From Vibrio ichthyoenteri ATCC 700023 (GTDB lineage Bacteria > Pseudomonadota > Gammaproteobacteria > Enterobacterales > Vibrionaceae), in contig NZ_AFWF01000315.1 of assembly GCF_000222605.1 (NCBI RefSeq), positions 1 to 51,234 on the forward strand: a stretch of DNA of 51,234 nt, written 5' to 3'. A program made the translations under genes and the position numbers. Below, piece after piece: positions 27,481 to 36,506 of this stretch; position 1 is the first letter of the stretch; each line of letters begins with the position of its first letter. The notes under the pieces were generated by a model. The model made no database searches, was not told the origin of the DNA, and saw nothing but the letters and a program-made list of their open reading frames with translations.

Positions 27481-27513
27481 ACTTAGCCGAAGGTCTAATG
27501 TTATCGGCTAAGT
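27481..27513. terminator. Inverted repeat downstream of marC
   Basis: ACTTAGCCGA and TCGGCTAAGT pair perfectly over 10 bp around a 13-base loop, 14 bases after the marC stop. No strong T-run is present on either strand, so it may be a terminator stem or a binding site. Confidence 0.45.
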
Positions 27514-27526
27514 CTTGATAACTGGA

Positions 27527-28153
27527 TCACACAATATAGAAGTCGCGAATGCCCATCAGTAAATTATTCAGTGCGACGGCGGCCAGAATGAGTCCCATAA
27601 CACGGCTGATTATGGCTGCGCCAACGTTACCAATCACTTTGTGAATATGACTGCCCGCGAGTAAAAACAGCAAGGTGATCACTAAAACAGCAATCATCAC
27701 TCCAGCGGTAATTGCTTGATCAATGAGTGAGTAACGATGGTTATCGGTCAACATCACAATCGCCATCATCGCTCCTGGTGAGGCGATGGAGGGAATCGCA
27801 AGGGGATAGACGGCCAGATCCGCAAGGTCGGAGTGGCTGATATCTTGGGTCAGCTTTTGCTCTTGCTCAGGTTTGCTCTCACCAAAGATCATTGTCAGGG
27901 CAAACAACAGTAGCACTAAGCCGCCAGCGGCTTGAAAGGCAGGTAACGGAATTTGCATCGCCTCCAATAGTAATTGCCCAACTAAGAGAAAGAACAGCAA
28001 GATACCTGTTGCGATAGCGACGGCTTTTAACGCGACGATACGACGTTGTTTGGCGGTGAGATGTTGAGTTTGAGATAGATAGACAGGAACAGAGCCGATA
28101 GGGTCAATGACGGCCCATAGAACAACAAATTGAGTAATGATAATACTAAGCAA
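27527..28153 (-). CDS. MarC family integral membrane protein
   Basis: The 208-residue protein has six predicted transmembrane helices and the UPF0056/MarC signature (FVVLWAVIDPIGSVPVYL near the start, and PLAIPSIASPGAMMAIV near residue 115). The function of the family is unsettled, and the old link to multiple antibiotic resistance is not supported. I chose the TTG at 28153 because GGGAGG lies 7 bases before it and no ATG is suitably placed. It is followed by an inverted repeat and is on the same strand as the crbR gene, 157 bases upstream. Confidence 0.85.
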   Translation of the reverse strand: MLSIIITQFVVLWAVIDPIGSVPVYLSQTQHLTAKQRRIVALKAVAIATGILLFFLLVGQLLLEAMQIPLPAFQAAGGLVLLLFALTMIFGESKPEQEQKLTQDISHSDLADLAVYPLAIPSIASPGAMMAIVMLTDNHRYSLIDQAITAGVMIAVLVITLLFLLAGSHIHKVIGNVGAAIISRVMGLILAAVALNNLLMGIRDFYIV

Positions 28154-28310
28154 CGAAATGCCTCCCAGAGTTGACTGCTTCCCATCAAAACCCGCATGGT
28201 TGAGATGGCGTTAACAGAGGGATGGCCAAAGTACGAATATTTCGACCAACCTAAGTCTAGCAAATTCAATCAGGAAAAAAGTTAACGCTGAGTTAATTAC
28301 GCTAAGCTAA

Positions 28311-28946
28311 TTACGACTCAGACTCTAACTGCTGAAGCAGAATCACCGCTTGAGTGCGGTTTTTTACGCCTAATTTGCGAAAGATTGCCGTCATGTGAGC
28401 CTTGATGGTCGCTTCCGAAACATTGAGTTCATAAGCGATTTGCTTATTGAGCAGGCCATCAGAGAGCATTCCCAGCACCTTATATTGCTGTGGTGTTAGG
28501 GTGGAGATCTTTTCCGCTAGATCATTACAGGCTGCGTTATTGGTGATTAAACCTTCAGGGAAGAATGGTTCCCCAGCCAGCACTTGATTCAGTGCGCTGA
28601 TCAGCTCACGCATATCACTGGATTTAGGAATAAAGCCAAATGCTCCGTGACTTTTCACTTGGGTTACAACACTGGCTTCCTCACTGGCGGAGACCACCAC
28701 GATAGGTAAGTAGGGGTATTCAGCGCGTAATTGCATCAGGCCTGACATGCCATTTGCCCCCGGCATTTTCAGGTCAAGTAGCAATAAGTCAGCGTCTGGT
28801 TCTTTCGCGAGTAAGTTGAGTAACGCATCCAATGAATCGGCTTCGAGAAGATTAGCGCCGCTGATGGCCATATGGATCGACTGAAATAGCGCATTGCGAA
28901 ATAGCGGATGGTCGTCGGCGATAAGAATAGTGTAAGTCGAGTCCAT
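28311..28946 (-). CDS. crbR: LuxR/NarL-type response regulator CrbR
   Basis: The 211-residue response regulator has a receiver domain (IADDHP acidic pocket, phosphorylated Asp in LLLLDLKMPG, VVVSASEE) and a C-terminal LuxR-type helix-turn-helix (LTPQQYKVLGMLSDGLLNKQIAYELNVSEATIKAHM). The family match and the presence of CrbS and acs nearby identify it as CrbR, the partner that activates acs in Vibrio. I chose the ATG at 28946; a GTG four codons earlier is possible. It lies between marC and dsbD, all on the minus strand, with a hairpin-like repeat in the 159-base gap upstream. Confidence 0.85.
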   Translation of the reverse strand: MDSTYTILIADDHPLFRNALFQSIHMAISGANLLEADSLDALLNLLAKEPDADLLLLDLKMPGANGMSGLMQLRAEYPYLPIVVVSASEEASVVTQVKSHGAFGFIPKSSDMRELISALNQVLAGEPFFPEGLITNNAACNDLAEKISTLTPQQYKVLGMLSDGLLNKQIAYELNVSEATIKAHMTAIFRKLGVKNRTQAVILLQQLESES

Positions 28947-29064
28947 GACGTTAATCACTTATTGTAATTTAGTTAATGGAATTATTGTTCTGATCGGCTT
29001 ATCGAACAATGTTTATCCATTAAAAGTCTGAACTAAATCGAGTTTTACTGCGGATTTGAAATAA

Positions 29065-29092
29065 TCACACCGGTGCATACACACCGATGTGA
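29065..29092. other. Near-perfect inverted repeat upstream of crbR
   Basis: TCACACCGGTG and CACCGATGTGA pair at 10 of 11 positions around a 6-base loop. It lies 13 bases after the dsbD stop and about 120 bases before crbR. It could be the dsbD terminator stem (no T-run) or an operator for crbR. The half-sites TCACA/TGTGA face outward, opposite to a CRP site. Confidence 0.5.
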
Positions 29093-29105
29093 GGTTATAT
29101 AGTTT

Positions 29106-30887
29106 TTAGAGTTGGTGATTGTCTAAATGGGTAATAAAGGGTTCGGCGGCCATAAAGCCAGTAATGCGGGCGTTGTTGATATGCTCGCCTTTGGCATCCC
29201 AAAACTCAATCGTCGGTAAGCCAAGTACCTGCATTTTTTTGAGCAGTTCAATATCTTGCATCTGGTTGTTGGTCACATCCGCTTGCAGCAAGACAAAACT
29301 TTGCAGCTTGTCGGCGACTTGCGCATCGTGGAAGGTATATTTCTCAAACTCTTTACAGGCGACACACCAATCAGCATAGAAATCGAGCATCACTGGTTTA
29401 CCGGCCTGTTTTGCTGCCGCTAATTGCTGCTCTAGTTCGCTGGTGTTGCTGATGCGAATAAACTCAACGTTTTGGCTCTCGGTTTGGTGTTGCGGGTTAA
29501 ACCAGTAGTTCAGTACGGGTTGAGCTGAAGCAAACAGGCCAAGTACGGCTATGATGCCAATTGTGCTTTGCTTCCAGCCGCCGAAAGGCAGTTTGTTTTT
29601 GATGTGGTATAACCAACCAAATGCCACGATACCAAGCGATGCCCAAAGCCCTGTCGCCCACACTTGAGGCAAGATACGTTCGAGTAAAAATAGCGGTGCA
29701 GCCAGCAGAACAAAGCCAAACAAAATCTTCACTGTATCCATCCAGCCTCCGGCTTTTGGCAGTAACTTATTGCCAAACACTGCCGCCAGCATTAGTGGGA
29801 TACCCATACCCATCGCGAGGGCATACAAGGCGACGGCACCCGTAAGGAGATCGCCACTCTGTGCAACATACAGTAATGCGCCAGAGAGTGGTGCGGTGGT
29901 ACAAGGTGAGCAAACAAGCCCAGAAATAGCCCCCATAGCAAACACGCCTAACGAGCTGCCTCCTTGTTGTTTGTTGCTAAGGCCATTGAGCCAAGTCTGT
30001 ATGCTTGATGGCAATTGCAGTGTGTACGCACCAAACATCGAAAGAGCTAAAGCAACAAAGAGAATGCTTAATCCAATGAGTACGTATGGGTGCTGCATCG
30101 CCGCTTGAAATTGCATTCCGGCAGAAGCAACTACTAAGCCTAGGAGGGTATAGGTCAGCGCCATGCCTTGCACGTAGATGAAGGATAAACCGAGAGCTCG
30201 ACGATGGCTTAACTTACCGCTGCCAAGCACGATGCTGGTCAAAATAGGGTACATAGGTAAAACGCACGGAGTAAAGGCTAGACCAACCCCTAAAGCGAGA
30301 AACAGTACGGGAGTCCACCAGTTGTCAGCCAGTTTATCGGCTAAGCTGCTTTCTTTGGACTGCGGGGCTTGACTCTGCGCAGTTGATTTCGCGGTATTCT
30401 CTGAGATGCTCGAAGCTTGCTGGCTTGCCGGTAAATTGGTGAAGGGTTCTAACTCAATCACTCGAGTCTCTGGTGGGTAGCAAAATCCCGCTTTTGCACA
30501 GCCTTGATATTGGACAATTAATCGAGCGCCGGCTTGATAATCTTGCAGTGGCACTTCGATGAACAATGGCTCTGTATAAATGTGTACATCACCGAAAAAT
30601 TCATCGTTGTGCGGCTGACCTTGGCGCATAGCAATATCGCCGAGCGTTACTTTTTCTCCGCTCAATGAAATTCGCTCTTGGTATAAGTAGTAATCCGGTT
30701 TCACTTGCCAGTCGATATAGACGCGAGCATCTTGCTGGTAAGCATTGAACTGGAAAGCTTGGTCTACCGGTACAAACTGTTGGCTATCGTCACCAAAGCT
30801 GAGGGAGTTACCTGAGTTAAATAGTGCCATTGCCGGCATTGAAATGACGGAGACCGACAACAGTAAAAGCGATAAAACAAAACGCAT
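29106..30887 (-). CDS. dsbD: Thiol:disulfide interchange protein DsbD
   Basis: The 593-residue inner-membrane protein carries electrons from cytoplasmic thioredoxin to the periplasm to keep DsbC and cytochrome maturation proteins reduced. A signal peptide (cleaved near AMA) is followed by the N-terminal periplasmic domain with the [12 protein letters not shown] cysteine pair. An eight-helix core follows, with [13 protein letters not shown] and [14 protein letters not shown], and a C-terminal thioredoxin-like domain with WCVACKEFE. All six redox cysteines are present. No partner gene of its pathway is adjacent. Confidence 0.96.
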   Translation of the reverse strand: MRFVLSLLLLSVSVISMPAMALFNSGNSLSFGDDSQQFVPVDQAFQFNAYQQDARVYIDWQVKPDYYLYQERISLSGEKVTLGDIAMRQGQPHNDEFFGDVHIYTEPLFIEVPLQDYQAGARLIVQYQGCAKAGFCYPPETRVIELEPFTNLPASQQASSISENTAKSTAQSQAPQSKESSLADKLADNWWTPVLFLALGVGLAFTPCVLPMYPILTSIVLGSGKLSHRRALGLSFIYVQGMALTYTLLGLVVASAGMQFQAAMQHPYVLIGLSILFVALALSMFGAYTLQLPSSIQTWLNGLSNKQQGGSSLGVFAMGAISGLVCSPCTTAPLSGALLYVAQSGDLLTGAVALYALAMGMGIPLMLAAVFGNKLLPKAGGWMDTVKILFGFVLLAAPLFLLERILPQVWATGLWASLGIVAFGWLYHIKNKLPFGGWKQSTIGIIAVLGLFASAQPVLNYWFNPQHQTESQNVEFIRISNTSELEQQLAAAKQAGKPVMLDFYADWCVACKEFEKYTFHDAQVADKLQSFVLLQADVTNNQMQDIELLKKMQVLGLPTIEFWDAKGEHINNARITGFMAAEPFITHLDNHQL

Positions 30888-31070
30888 ACAAAAGTCACTT
30901 TATTAGGATTTAGGGTATTTTATACTCAATTGACGCCAGTTTTCTCTAGATAGTGAGAAATTTGTTCGTGAATGAGGCTTGAACGTAATAGGACAGGGAA
31001 AAGCGCCAATTAGTTTCATCGTGGGCTAAATTGGTTTTGAAGATCGGAAATTGTCGTTTCAAGGCAATAA

Positions 31071-31094
31071 AAAAAGGAGCCGAAGCTCCTTTTC
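31071..31094 (-). terminator. Terminator after dcuA
   Basis: On the minus strand AAGGAGC-TTCG-GCTCCTT is followed by T7. Confidence 0.88.
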
Positions 31095-31118
31095 TATTGC
31101 AGGTATCACCGTGTGAAA

Positions 31119-32426
31119 CTAGATAAACAGCCCACCAAATGCAAAGCCTAAAGCCACAGCAGAGGTAATGGTGGTAACTCCCGGAATAAAGAATGGGTGG
31201 TTAAACACATATTTACCAATACGAGTAGAGCCAGTGTCATCCATCTCTACCGCCGCGAGTAGGGTTGGGTAAGTTGGCAAAACAAACAGTGCACTGACTG
31301 CGGCAAAAGAAGCAACCGCGGTTAGCGGTGCAACACCAATCGCTAATGCAGCAGGCATGAGAGCGACTGTCGTTGCGCCTTGTGAGTAAAGCAACATTGA
31401 TGCTAAAAATAGCACCAAGGCTAACATCCAAGGGTAGTCGGCCAGCAGTTCACCCGCTAATTCCTTGATACCATCCACATGAGCATTTACAAACGTAGCA
31501 CCAAGCCAAGCGACACCTAGCACACACACACAAGCGGTCATACCTGAGCGGAATGTCGCTGCTGCAGCAATTTGGTTCGCATCGATTTTGGTAAACATGA
31601 CGATTGCCGCTGCTGCCGCGAGCATCACAGCCATAATGGCTTCGTTACGACCTAACGTAGGATTTTCAATCAGACCGATCGAGTCTGAGATAGCTGCGGC
31701 GTAGCACACCACAAAAGCAATCGCGATCAGAAAGATATAGGTCGCGGTTTTTGCTGTTGGCAGGATCTCACGTCTTTGTGTATCAGGTAGTTTAATTAAG
31801 CCCTGCTCTAAGCGCTGTTGATAAACCGGATCATCTTTCAGTTCACAGCCCATAAAATTCGCCACGAATGCGCCAATCATACAAGCAAGGAAAGAGGTCG
31901 GAATACACACCGCAAGTAGAGTCAGATAATCGACACCCACAGGAGCTAACATCGCAGCAAAAGCAACCACAGCGGCTGAAATTGGTGAGGCGGTGATGGC
32001 GATTTGTGATGCGACAACAGCAATGGAAAGCGGTCTTGACGGACGGACGCCTTGGCCTTTTGCCACTTCTGCAATGACGGGCAAAGTGGAGAATGCGGTG
32101 TGTCCTGTACCAGCCATTAACGTCATCAAAAATGTCACGATCGGTGCATAGAAGGTGATCCTTTTTGGATTTTTACGCAGGAAATCTTCTGCGATTTGAA
32201 CCAACCAGTCCATTCCACCGGCCACTTGCATCGCAGCGATCGCCGTGATGACTGACATGATGATTAAAATAACATCAACCGGAATAAACGCTTGGCTGGT
32301 GGGTACACCAAGCCCCAAAGATAAGGCTATCACGCCTGCACCACCGGCAAACCCAATGCCGATGCCCCCGATTCGTGCTCCTATAAAGATAAAGAGCAGA
32401 ACGACTAACAGTTCGACTGCTACCAT
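31119..32426 (-). CDS. dcuA: Anaerobic C4-dicarboxylate transporter DcuA
   Basis: The 435-residue inner-membrane protein exchanges aspartate, fumarate and succinate. It has 10 or more hydrophobic segments and the Dcu family motifs ARIGGIGIGFAGGAGV near residue 17 and MAGTGHTAFSTLPVIAEVAKGQGVRPSRPL near residue 105. It follows aspA on the same strand, but a 337-base gap with a strong terminator separates them, so it is expressed at least partly from its own promoter. The pair supplies the aspartate-fumarate module used under oxygen limitation. Confidence 0.93.
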   Translation of the reverse strand: MVAVELLVVLLFIFIGARIGGIGIGFAGGAGVIALSLGLGVPTSQAFIPVDVILIIMSVITAIAAMQVAGGMDWLVQIAEDFLRKNPKRITFYAPIVTFLMTLMAGTGHTAFSTLPVIAEVAKGQGVRPSRPLSIAVVASQIAITASPISAAVVAFAAMLAPVGVDYLTLLAVCIPTSFLACMIGAFVANFMGCELKDDPVYQQRLEQGLIKLPDTQRREILPTAKTATYIFLIAIAFVVCYAAAISDSIGLIENPTLGRNEAIMAVMLAAAAAIVMFTKIDANQIAAAATFRSGMTACVCVLGVAWLGATFVNAHVDGIKELAGELLADYPWMLALVLFLASMLLYSQGATTVALMPAALAIGVAPLTAVASFAAVSALFVLPTYPTLLAAVEMDDTGSTRIGKYVFNHPFFIPGVTTITSAVALGFAFGGLFI

Positions 32427-32726
32427 ATAAAGACCCTCAAATTATTATGGTTTTATTTGGTGGTGGTTTCCCATCGCTTCTGTGAGCGTGTGGGTATAAG
32501 TGTAGTTATAACCATCACTCTAGTGATTAATACCAATCAACATTAGCCTATGCCCATGTGTGCTGATTAAAATCGCTGATAACGTCGTTTCACATTTGGT
32601 GAAAGAATGCAGTAATTAGAGTCACTAGTTAGCGGCAATCCGAGCCGAGTTCTAAGCCATTTTTCTTACGCAAATTTCGGACTACTGACTTATCTCGATT
32701 GGTATCAGACGCAAAAAAACAGCGCC
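32427..32726. other. dcuA upstream region
   Basis: The gap between the aspA terminator and dcuA holds no gene. Visible small palindromes are ATCACT-CT-AGTGAT near 32515-32528 and TTTCAC-ATTTG-GTGAAA at 32588-32604. These may be regulator sites for oxygen or carbon control, but I do not recognise a clear FNR or CRP consensus. Confidence 0.35.
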
Positions 32727-32751
32727 AAAAAAAGGGTCCCATCTGGGACCC
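32727..32751 (-). terminator. Terminator after aspA
   Basis: On the minus strand GGGTCCCAGATGGGACCC is followed by T7, just 13 bases after the aspA stop. Confidence 0.9.
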
Positions 32752-32763
32752 CTCTTGTTGTTA

Positions 32764-34212
32764 TTACTCGTAACGCTTGGCTTTATACGTTGGATGCATG
32801 AAGTTTTCAACGCAAAGTATCTCGTCAAGCTCATCTGCAGTTAATAAACCACGATCTAGCACAACTTCACGTACACTCTTACCTGTTTCTGCACAAATTT
32901 TACCCACGATGTCGCCTTCATGGTGACCGATGTATGGGTTTAGGTAAGTGACGATACCGATTGAGTTGTAAACGTAGTTCTCACAGGTTTCTTTATTGAC
33001 AGTGATACCGTCGATACATTTATCACGTAAGTTCACACACGCATTGTGTAGCAGAGAGATGGACTCAAATACGCTTTGTGCAATCACAGGTTCCATTACG
33101 TTCAACTGTAGCTGACCGCCTTCTGCTGCGAAAGAAACCGTATTGTCGTTACCTAGCACTTTGAAACAAACTTGGTTTACCACTTCTGGGATAACCGGGT
33201 TTACTTTTGCAGGCATGATTGAAGAGCCAGCTTGCAGTTCAGGTAGGTTTAGTTCATTGAAACCGGTACGAGGGCCAGACGAAAGTAGGCGCAAGTCGTT
33301 ACAGATTTTCGATAGTTTAACCGCAAGACGTTTTAGAGCGCCGTGCGTCATTACGTAAGCACCACAGTCAGACGTTGCTTCGATTAAGTCTTCCGCAGCA
33401 ACGACTTCTAGACCCGTTACTGACGATAGGTGTTTAACCGCAAGATCTTGGTAGCCTTGAGGTGCGTTTAGACCGGTACCGATCGCGGTTGCGCCAAGGT
33501 TGATTTCTAGTAGCAGTTTAGAGGTGTACTCTAGTGCACGAATTTCTTCATTTAGCGTCACGGCCCAAGCGTGGAATTCTTGACCAACCGTCATTGGCAC
33601 CGCGTCTTGTAGCTGAGTACGACCCATTTTTAGGATGCCGCTGAACTCTTGTGCTTTAAGCTCAAATGCACCTTTTAGGTACTCAATCGCTTCAATTAAC
33701 TTGTGTACACTATTGTATACCGCAATACGGAAGCCGGTAGGGTAAGCACAGTTAGTTGATTGGCTCTTGTTAACGTGATCATTCGGGTTAATGAACTGGT
33801 ATTGGCCTTTTTCTTTGCCCATCAGTTCAAGTGCAACGTTAGCAATAACTTCGTTGGTGTTCATGTTCACCGAAGTACCAGCGCCGCCTTGGAATACGTC
33901 TGAAGGGAACTGATCCATGCATTTGCCTGTTTCAAGGATCAAATCACACGCTTGCAGAATGTAATCTGCAACATCTTTTGGAATTGCGCCCAGTTCTTTG
34001 TTTGCTAGCGTCGCCGCTTTTTTGGTCATTACCATGCCACGTACAAATTCTGGTACGTCAGAGATAGTAACGTTTGAGATATTGAAGTTTTCAATAGCGC
34101 GTAAAGTGTGGATGCCATAGTAAGCATCTGCAGGAACGTGACGTTGACCTAATAGATCTTCTTCAATACGAGTGGCTGAAGTAGCTGCTGTAGCTTCAGA
34201 TAGAGTAGCCAT
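32764..34212 (-). CDS. aspA: Aspartate ammonia-lyase
   Basis: The 482-residue enzyme interconverts aspartate with fumarate and ammonia. It belongs to the fumarase/aspartase superfamily: [14 protein letters not shown] near residue 111, TNCAYPTG near 152, and the flexible active-site loop [15 protein letters not shown] near 327. The length is close to E. coli AspA, with a short Ser/Ala/Thr-rich N-terminal extension. AAGGATCCACCT precedes the ATG. The long 424-base upstream region is shared with fxsA. Confidence 0.96.
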   Translation of the reverse strand: MATLSEATAATSATRIEEDLLGQRHVPADAYYGIHTLRAIENFNISNVTISDVPEFVRGMVMTKKAATLANKELGAIPKDVADYILQACDLILETGKCMDQFPSDVFQGGAGTSVNMNTNEVIANVALELMGKEKGQYQFINPNDHVNKSQSTNCAYPTGFRIAVYNSVHKLIEAIEYLKGAFELKAQEFSGILKMGRTQLQDAVPMTVGQEFHAWAVTLNEEIRALEYTSKLLLEINLGATAIGTGLNAPQGYQDLAVKHLSSVTGLEVVAAEDLIEATSDCGAYVMTHGALKRLAVKLSKICNDLRLLSSGPRTGFNELNLPELQAGSSIMPAKVNPVIPEVVNQVCFKVLGNDNTVSFAAEGGQLQLNVMEPVIAQSVFESISLLHNACVNLRDKCIDGITVNKETCENYVYNSIGIVTYLNPYIGHHEGDIVGKICAETGKSVREVVLDRGLLTADELDEILCVENFMHPTYKAKRYE

Positions 34213-34636
34213 AGGTGGATCCTTAGAGAATTATTGTGATATTAAATTTTTTTTGTACTCGCCAATTCTGCTGTTTAAGAATCCATTCGTCAGAGTGTTT
34301 GGCTGGAAATCCGTCCTGACATATGTGGCACATGATACTGGACTAAATTCATAAAAATATTAAGTGGATCACTATTTGAGTCAAAGGTATGAAAAATTTG
34401 CGTTGCTATGCGCTGGGTCATTTATCTCGCTCACAGTTGTTGCGTTTCGTAAGCTTTGATAGGGCCAATTTGTTAACGCCGTGGACGCTCGTGTCACTTG
34501 AATGATTCATGCTTTGCTAGAATGTAAGTAAATGGCTATAACGTTTTTCCCTGTCACGATTTCTAACATTTCACTCACCGAATATATTGTGACTCGCAGC
34601 AGTTAGCGCTAATGTGTCGCTAACAAAGGAGGGCGT
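34213..34636. other. Divergent aspA/fxsA promoter region
   Basis: The region has no gene. On the aspA side there is TTGTGATATTAAAT, a half CRP-like site followed by an A/T tract. On the fxsA side GTTAGCG and CGCTAAC (34602-34608 and 34618-34624) form a perfect 7-bp hairpin ending right before the AAAGGAGGG ribosome binding site. Confidence 0.35.
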
Positions 34637-35167
34637 GTGTTTCCTATCTTATTATTACTGTTTATTTTAGTTCCAATTATTGAAATCGGCCTGTTTATCC
34701 AAGTCGGCGGGTTTCTTGGCTTATGGCCAACGATTGCATTGGTTTTGATTACAGCCTTTGTTGGTGCGTCTTTGGTGCGCAGCCAAGGTTTGCAAACCTT
34801 AATGAATGTGCAAAACCGCTTACAACAAGGTGAATTACCGGCTCAGCAAATTTTTGAAGGCGTGATGCTTGCCGTTGCAGGTGTATTACTGCTGACTCCA
34901 GGCTTTATGACAGATGCGTTGGGAATGTTGATTTTATTGCCAGCGCCACGTGCTGCTATCGCTAAATACCTAATGGGTAAAATGGTGGTCAAATCTGTTG
35001 GTGGTGGTTTTCATGGTGGTTTTAGCAATCAAGGCGGTTTTGGTTCTCAAGATGGCTTTGGGCAAGACCCGTTTCAGCGTAATCCGTTTGAACAATCGAA
35101 AGATGGCAACACCTTTGAAGGTGAGTTTGAGCGTAAAGAAGATGATGATCGCAATAAACTAAATTGA
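34637..35167 (+). CDS. fxsA: FxsA family membrane protein
   Basis: The 176-residue inner-membrane protein belongs to FxsA, first described for lowering F-plasmid exclusion of phage T7. It has an N-terminal region of about four hydrophobic segments (FPILLLLFILVPIIEIGLFI, then GLWPTIALVLITAFVGASLV, and PGFMTDALGMLILLPAPRA near residue 94), followed by a Gly/Phe/Gln-rich, low-complexity cytoplasmic tail and an acidic end. The GTG start has AAAGGAGGG at 3-4 bases' distance. In other gammaproteobacteria it is often near groES; here trmL follows convergently. Confidence 0.88.
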   Translation: MFPILLLLFILVPIIEIGLFIQVGGFLGLWPTIALVLITAFVGASLVRSQGLQTLMNVQNRLQQGELPAQQIFEGVMLAVAGVLLLTPGFMTDALGMLILLPAPRAAIAKYLMGKMVVKSVGGGFHGGFSNQGGFGSQDGFGQDPFQRNPFEQSKDGNTFEGEFERKEDDDRNKLN

Positions 35168-35182
35168 ACAACCTGATAAATG

Positions 35183-35208
35183 AAAAGGCGCCTAGGCGCC
35201 TTTTTCTT
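35183..35208. terminator. Bidirectional terminator between fxsA and trmL
   Basis: AAGGCGCC-TA-GGCGCCTT is a palindromic stem with A's on the left and T-rich sequence on the right. Confidence 0.88.
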
Positions 35209-35227
35209 TGTCGGTATAACCTTGAAT

Positions 35228-35707
35228 CTAGATCGCGCCTTTGAAACCCATTTGTCGCCATGCTTCATAGGCAATAATCGCCACAGCATTGGAAAGGTTT
35301 AAGCTACGAGCGTCAGGCATCATTGGAATGCGAATACGTTGCTCCATGGGTAAGCTTTCAATCAATTCAGCCGGCAGGCCGCGAGTTTCTGGGCCAAACA
35401 GTAATACGTCACCTTCAGCAAATTTGGCATCGACGTGATGACCGGTCGTTTTGGTGGTACAAGCGAAAATACGAAATTGGCCGGTGCGTTCATTGTCAAG
35501 ATAGTCGAGAAAAGCCTGAAGATCTTTATGGCGTTTAACACGCGCTAAGTCATGGTAATCCAAGCCTGCGCGGCGCACTTTTTTCTCTTCCAAATCAAAA
35601 CCCAGAGGTTCAATGAGATGCAAATTGGCACCGCAATTGGCGCATAAACGGATTATATTGCCAGTATTTGGCGCAATTTCCGGTTCGTAGAGGGCAATAT
35701 CAAACAT
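35228..35707 (-). CDS. trmL: tRNA (cytidine/uridine-34 2'-O)-methyltransferase TrmL
   Basis: The 159-residue SPOUT-class enzyme methylates the wobble ribose of leucine tRNAs. The trefoil-knot motifs are [18 protein letters not shown] at the start, [11 protein letters not shown] near residue 105, and [26 protein letters not shown] near the end, which binds SAM. The length matches E. coli TrmL (157). It is transcribed away from the sodA-cpx region. Confidence 0.95.
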   Translation of the reverse strand: MFDIALYEPEIAPNTGNIIRLCANCGANLHLIEPLGFDLEEKKVRRAGLDYHDLARVKRHKDLQAFLDYLDNERTGQFRIFACTTKTTGHHVDAKFAEGDVLLFGPETRGLPAELIESLPMEQRIRIPMMPDARSLNLSNAVAIIAYEAWRQMGFKGAI

Positions 35708-35806
35708 GGCTTAATCTGTGTCAGTAAATACTGCGCTGGATTATAACAGGATGGCTTAACAAGCGAGAACTTAATAGCGGTTAGTGGGAGCCAACCGCGA
35801 TTGGTT

Positions 35807-36424
35807 TTAGGTACGGTTGTTGAGCGCCTGATCGTAATGGCTTTCAACCATCGGCCAATTAATCACATTCCACCAAGCGTTAATATATTCAGGTCGTCGA
35901 TTTTGGTAACTAATATAATAAGCGTGTTCCCACACATCGAGTGCGAGAATGGGAGCACCTTGTTGTTGGGCTACATCCATTAAAGGATTGTCTTGATTGG
36001 GGGTTGAAGTGATCACCAGTTGATCATTTTGTACGATAAGCCAAACAAAGCCGGAACCAAAAGTGTTCACTGCGGCTTGTGAGAATTGCTCTTTAAAGTT
36101 ATCGAAAGAGCCAAACGTAAGAGCGATGGCATCGGCGAGTGCTCCGAGTGGTTGGCCGCCGCCATCGGGAGTCATACATTGCCAATAAAGAATGTGATTG
36201 TAAAATCCGCCACCATGGTTGCGTATTGCGGGAGAATGAGCGGAGACATTGGCGAAGATGGCGTTGAGTGAGTGAGATTCAAGCTCTGTTCCAGTTATCG
36301 CCGCGATAAATTTTTCGTAATAAGTGCGATGATGCTTGTTGTAGTGGACTTCCATGGTTTTAGCGTCGATATAAGGCTCTAGTGAGTCGTATGCGTATGG
36401 AAGTGCGGGAAATCGATGGGACAT
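35807..36424 (-). CDS. sodA: Superoxide dismutase, Mn/Fe family (Mn-type likely)
   Basis: The 205-residue enzyme dismutates superoxide. Metal ligands are visible: His in EVHYNKHHRTYY, His in GGGFYNHILYW, Asp and His in LDVWEHAYY. The GGGQPLG segment after the second ligand resembles Mn-type enzymes. I chose the ATG at 36424 since AAGGAGG lies 7 bases before it and the protein begins at the family N-terminus; an upstream start would translate through a Fur box. A near-consensus Fur site in the promoter implies induction when iron is scarce, typical of MnSOD. It lies 82 bases after cpxA. Confidence 0.92.
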   Translation of the reverse strand: MSHRFPALPYAYDSLEPYIDAKTMEVHYNKHHRTYYEKFIAAITGTELESHSLNAIFANVSAHSPAIRNHGGGFYNHILYWQCMTPDGGGQPLGALADAIALTFGSFDNFKEQFSQAAVNTFGSGFVWLIVQNDQLVITSTPNQDNPLMDVAQQQGAPILALDVWEHAYYISYQNRRPEYINAWWNVINWPMVESHYDQALNNRT

Positions 36425-36455
36425 AGTAAATCCTCCTTGAATGAAGGATTTACTA
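36424..36455 (-). promoter_or_regulatory. 11-bp hairpin over the sodA ribosome binding site
   Basis: TAGTAAATCCT and AGGATTTACTA are perfectly complementary, with a 10-base loop. In a message from upstream, the 3' arm runs from the Shine-Dalgarno (AAGGAGG straddles loop and arm) to the A of the ATG, so initiation would be masked. A putative -10 (TATAGT, 36452-36457) overlaps the 5' arm, so a transcript from that promoter would lack most of it. Confidence 0.6.
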
Positions 36456-36460
36456 TAAAT

Positions 36461-36479
36461 GATAATGAGATCCATTATC
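36461..36479. promoter_or_regulatory. Fur box in the sodA promoter
   Basis: GATAATGAGATCCATTATC has perfect 7-base arms GATAATG/CATTATC around a 5-base centre and matches the 19-bp Fur consensus closely. It sits between a putative -35 (TTGATA, 36476-36481) and -10 (TATAGT, 36452-36457) with 18-base spacing on the minus strand. Confidence 0.85.
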
Positions 36480-36506
36480 AATAGTGGGTTTGTAAGGTTA
36501 TTGCGG

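Noticed and set aside
29065-29092. CRP site
   Set aside because: The half-sites are oriented TCACA...TGTGA, the reverse of the CRP consensus, and the spacing is wrong.
34240-34260. CRP/FNR operator for aspA
   Set aside because: Only one half-site (TTGTGAT) is present; the other half does not match either consensus.
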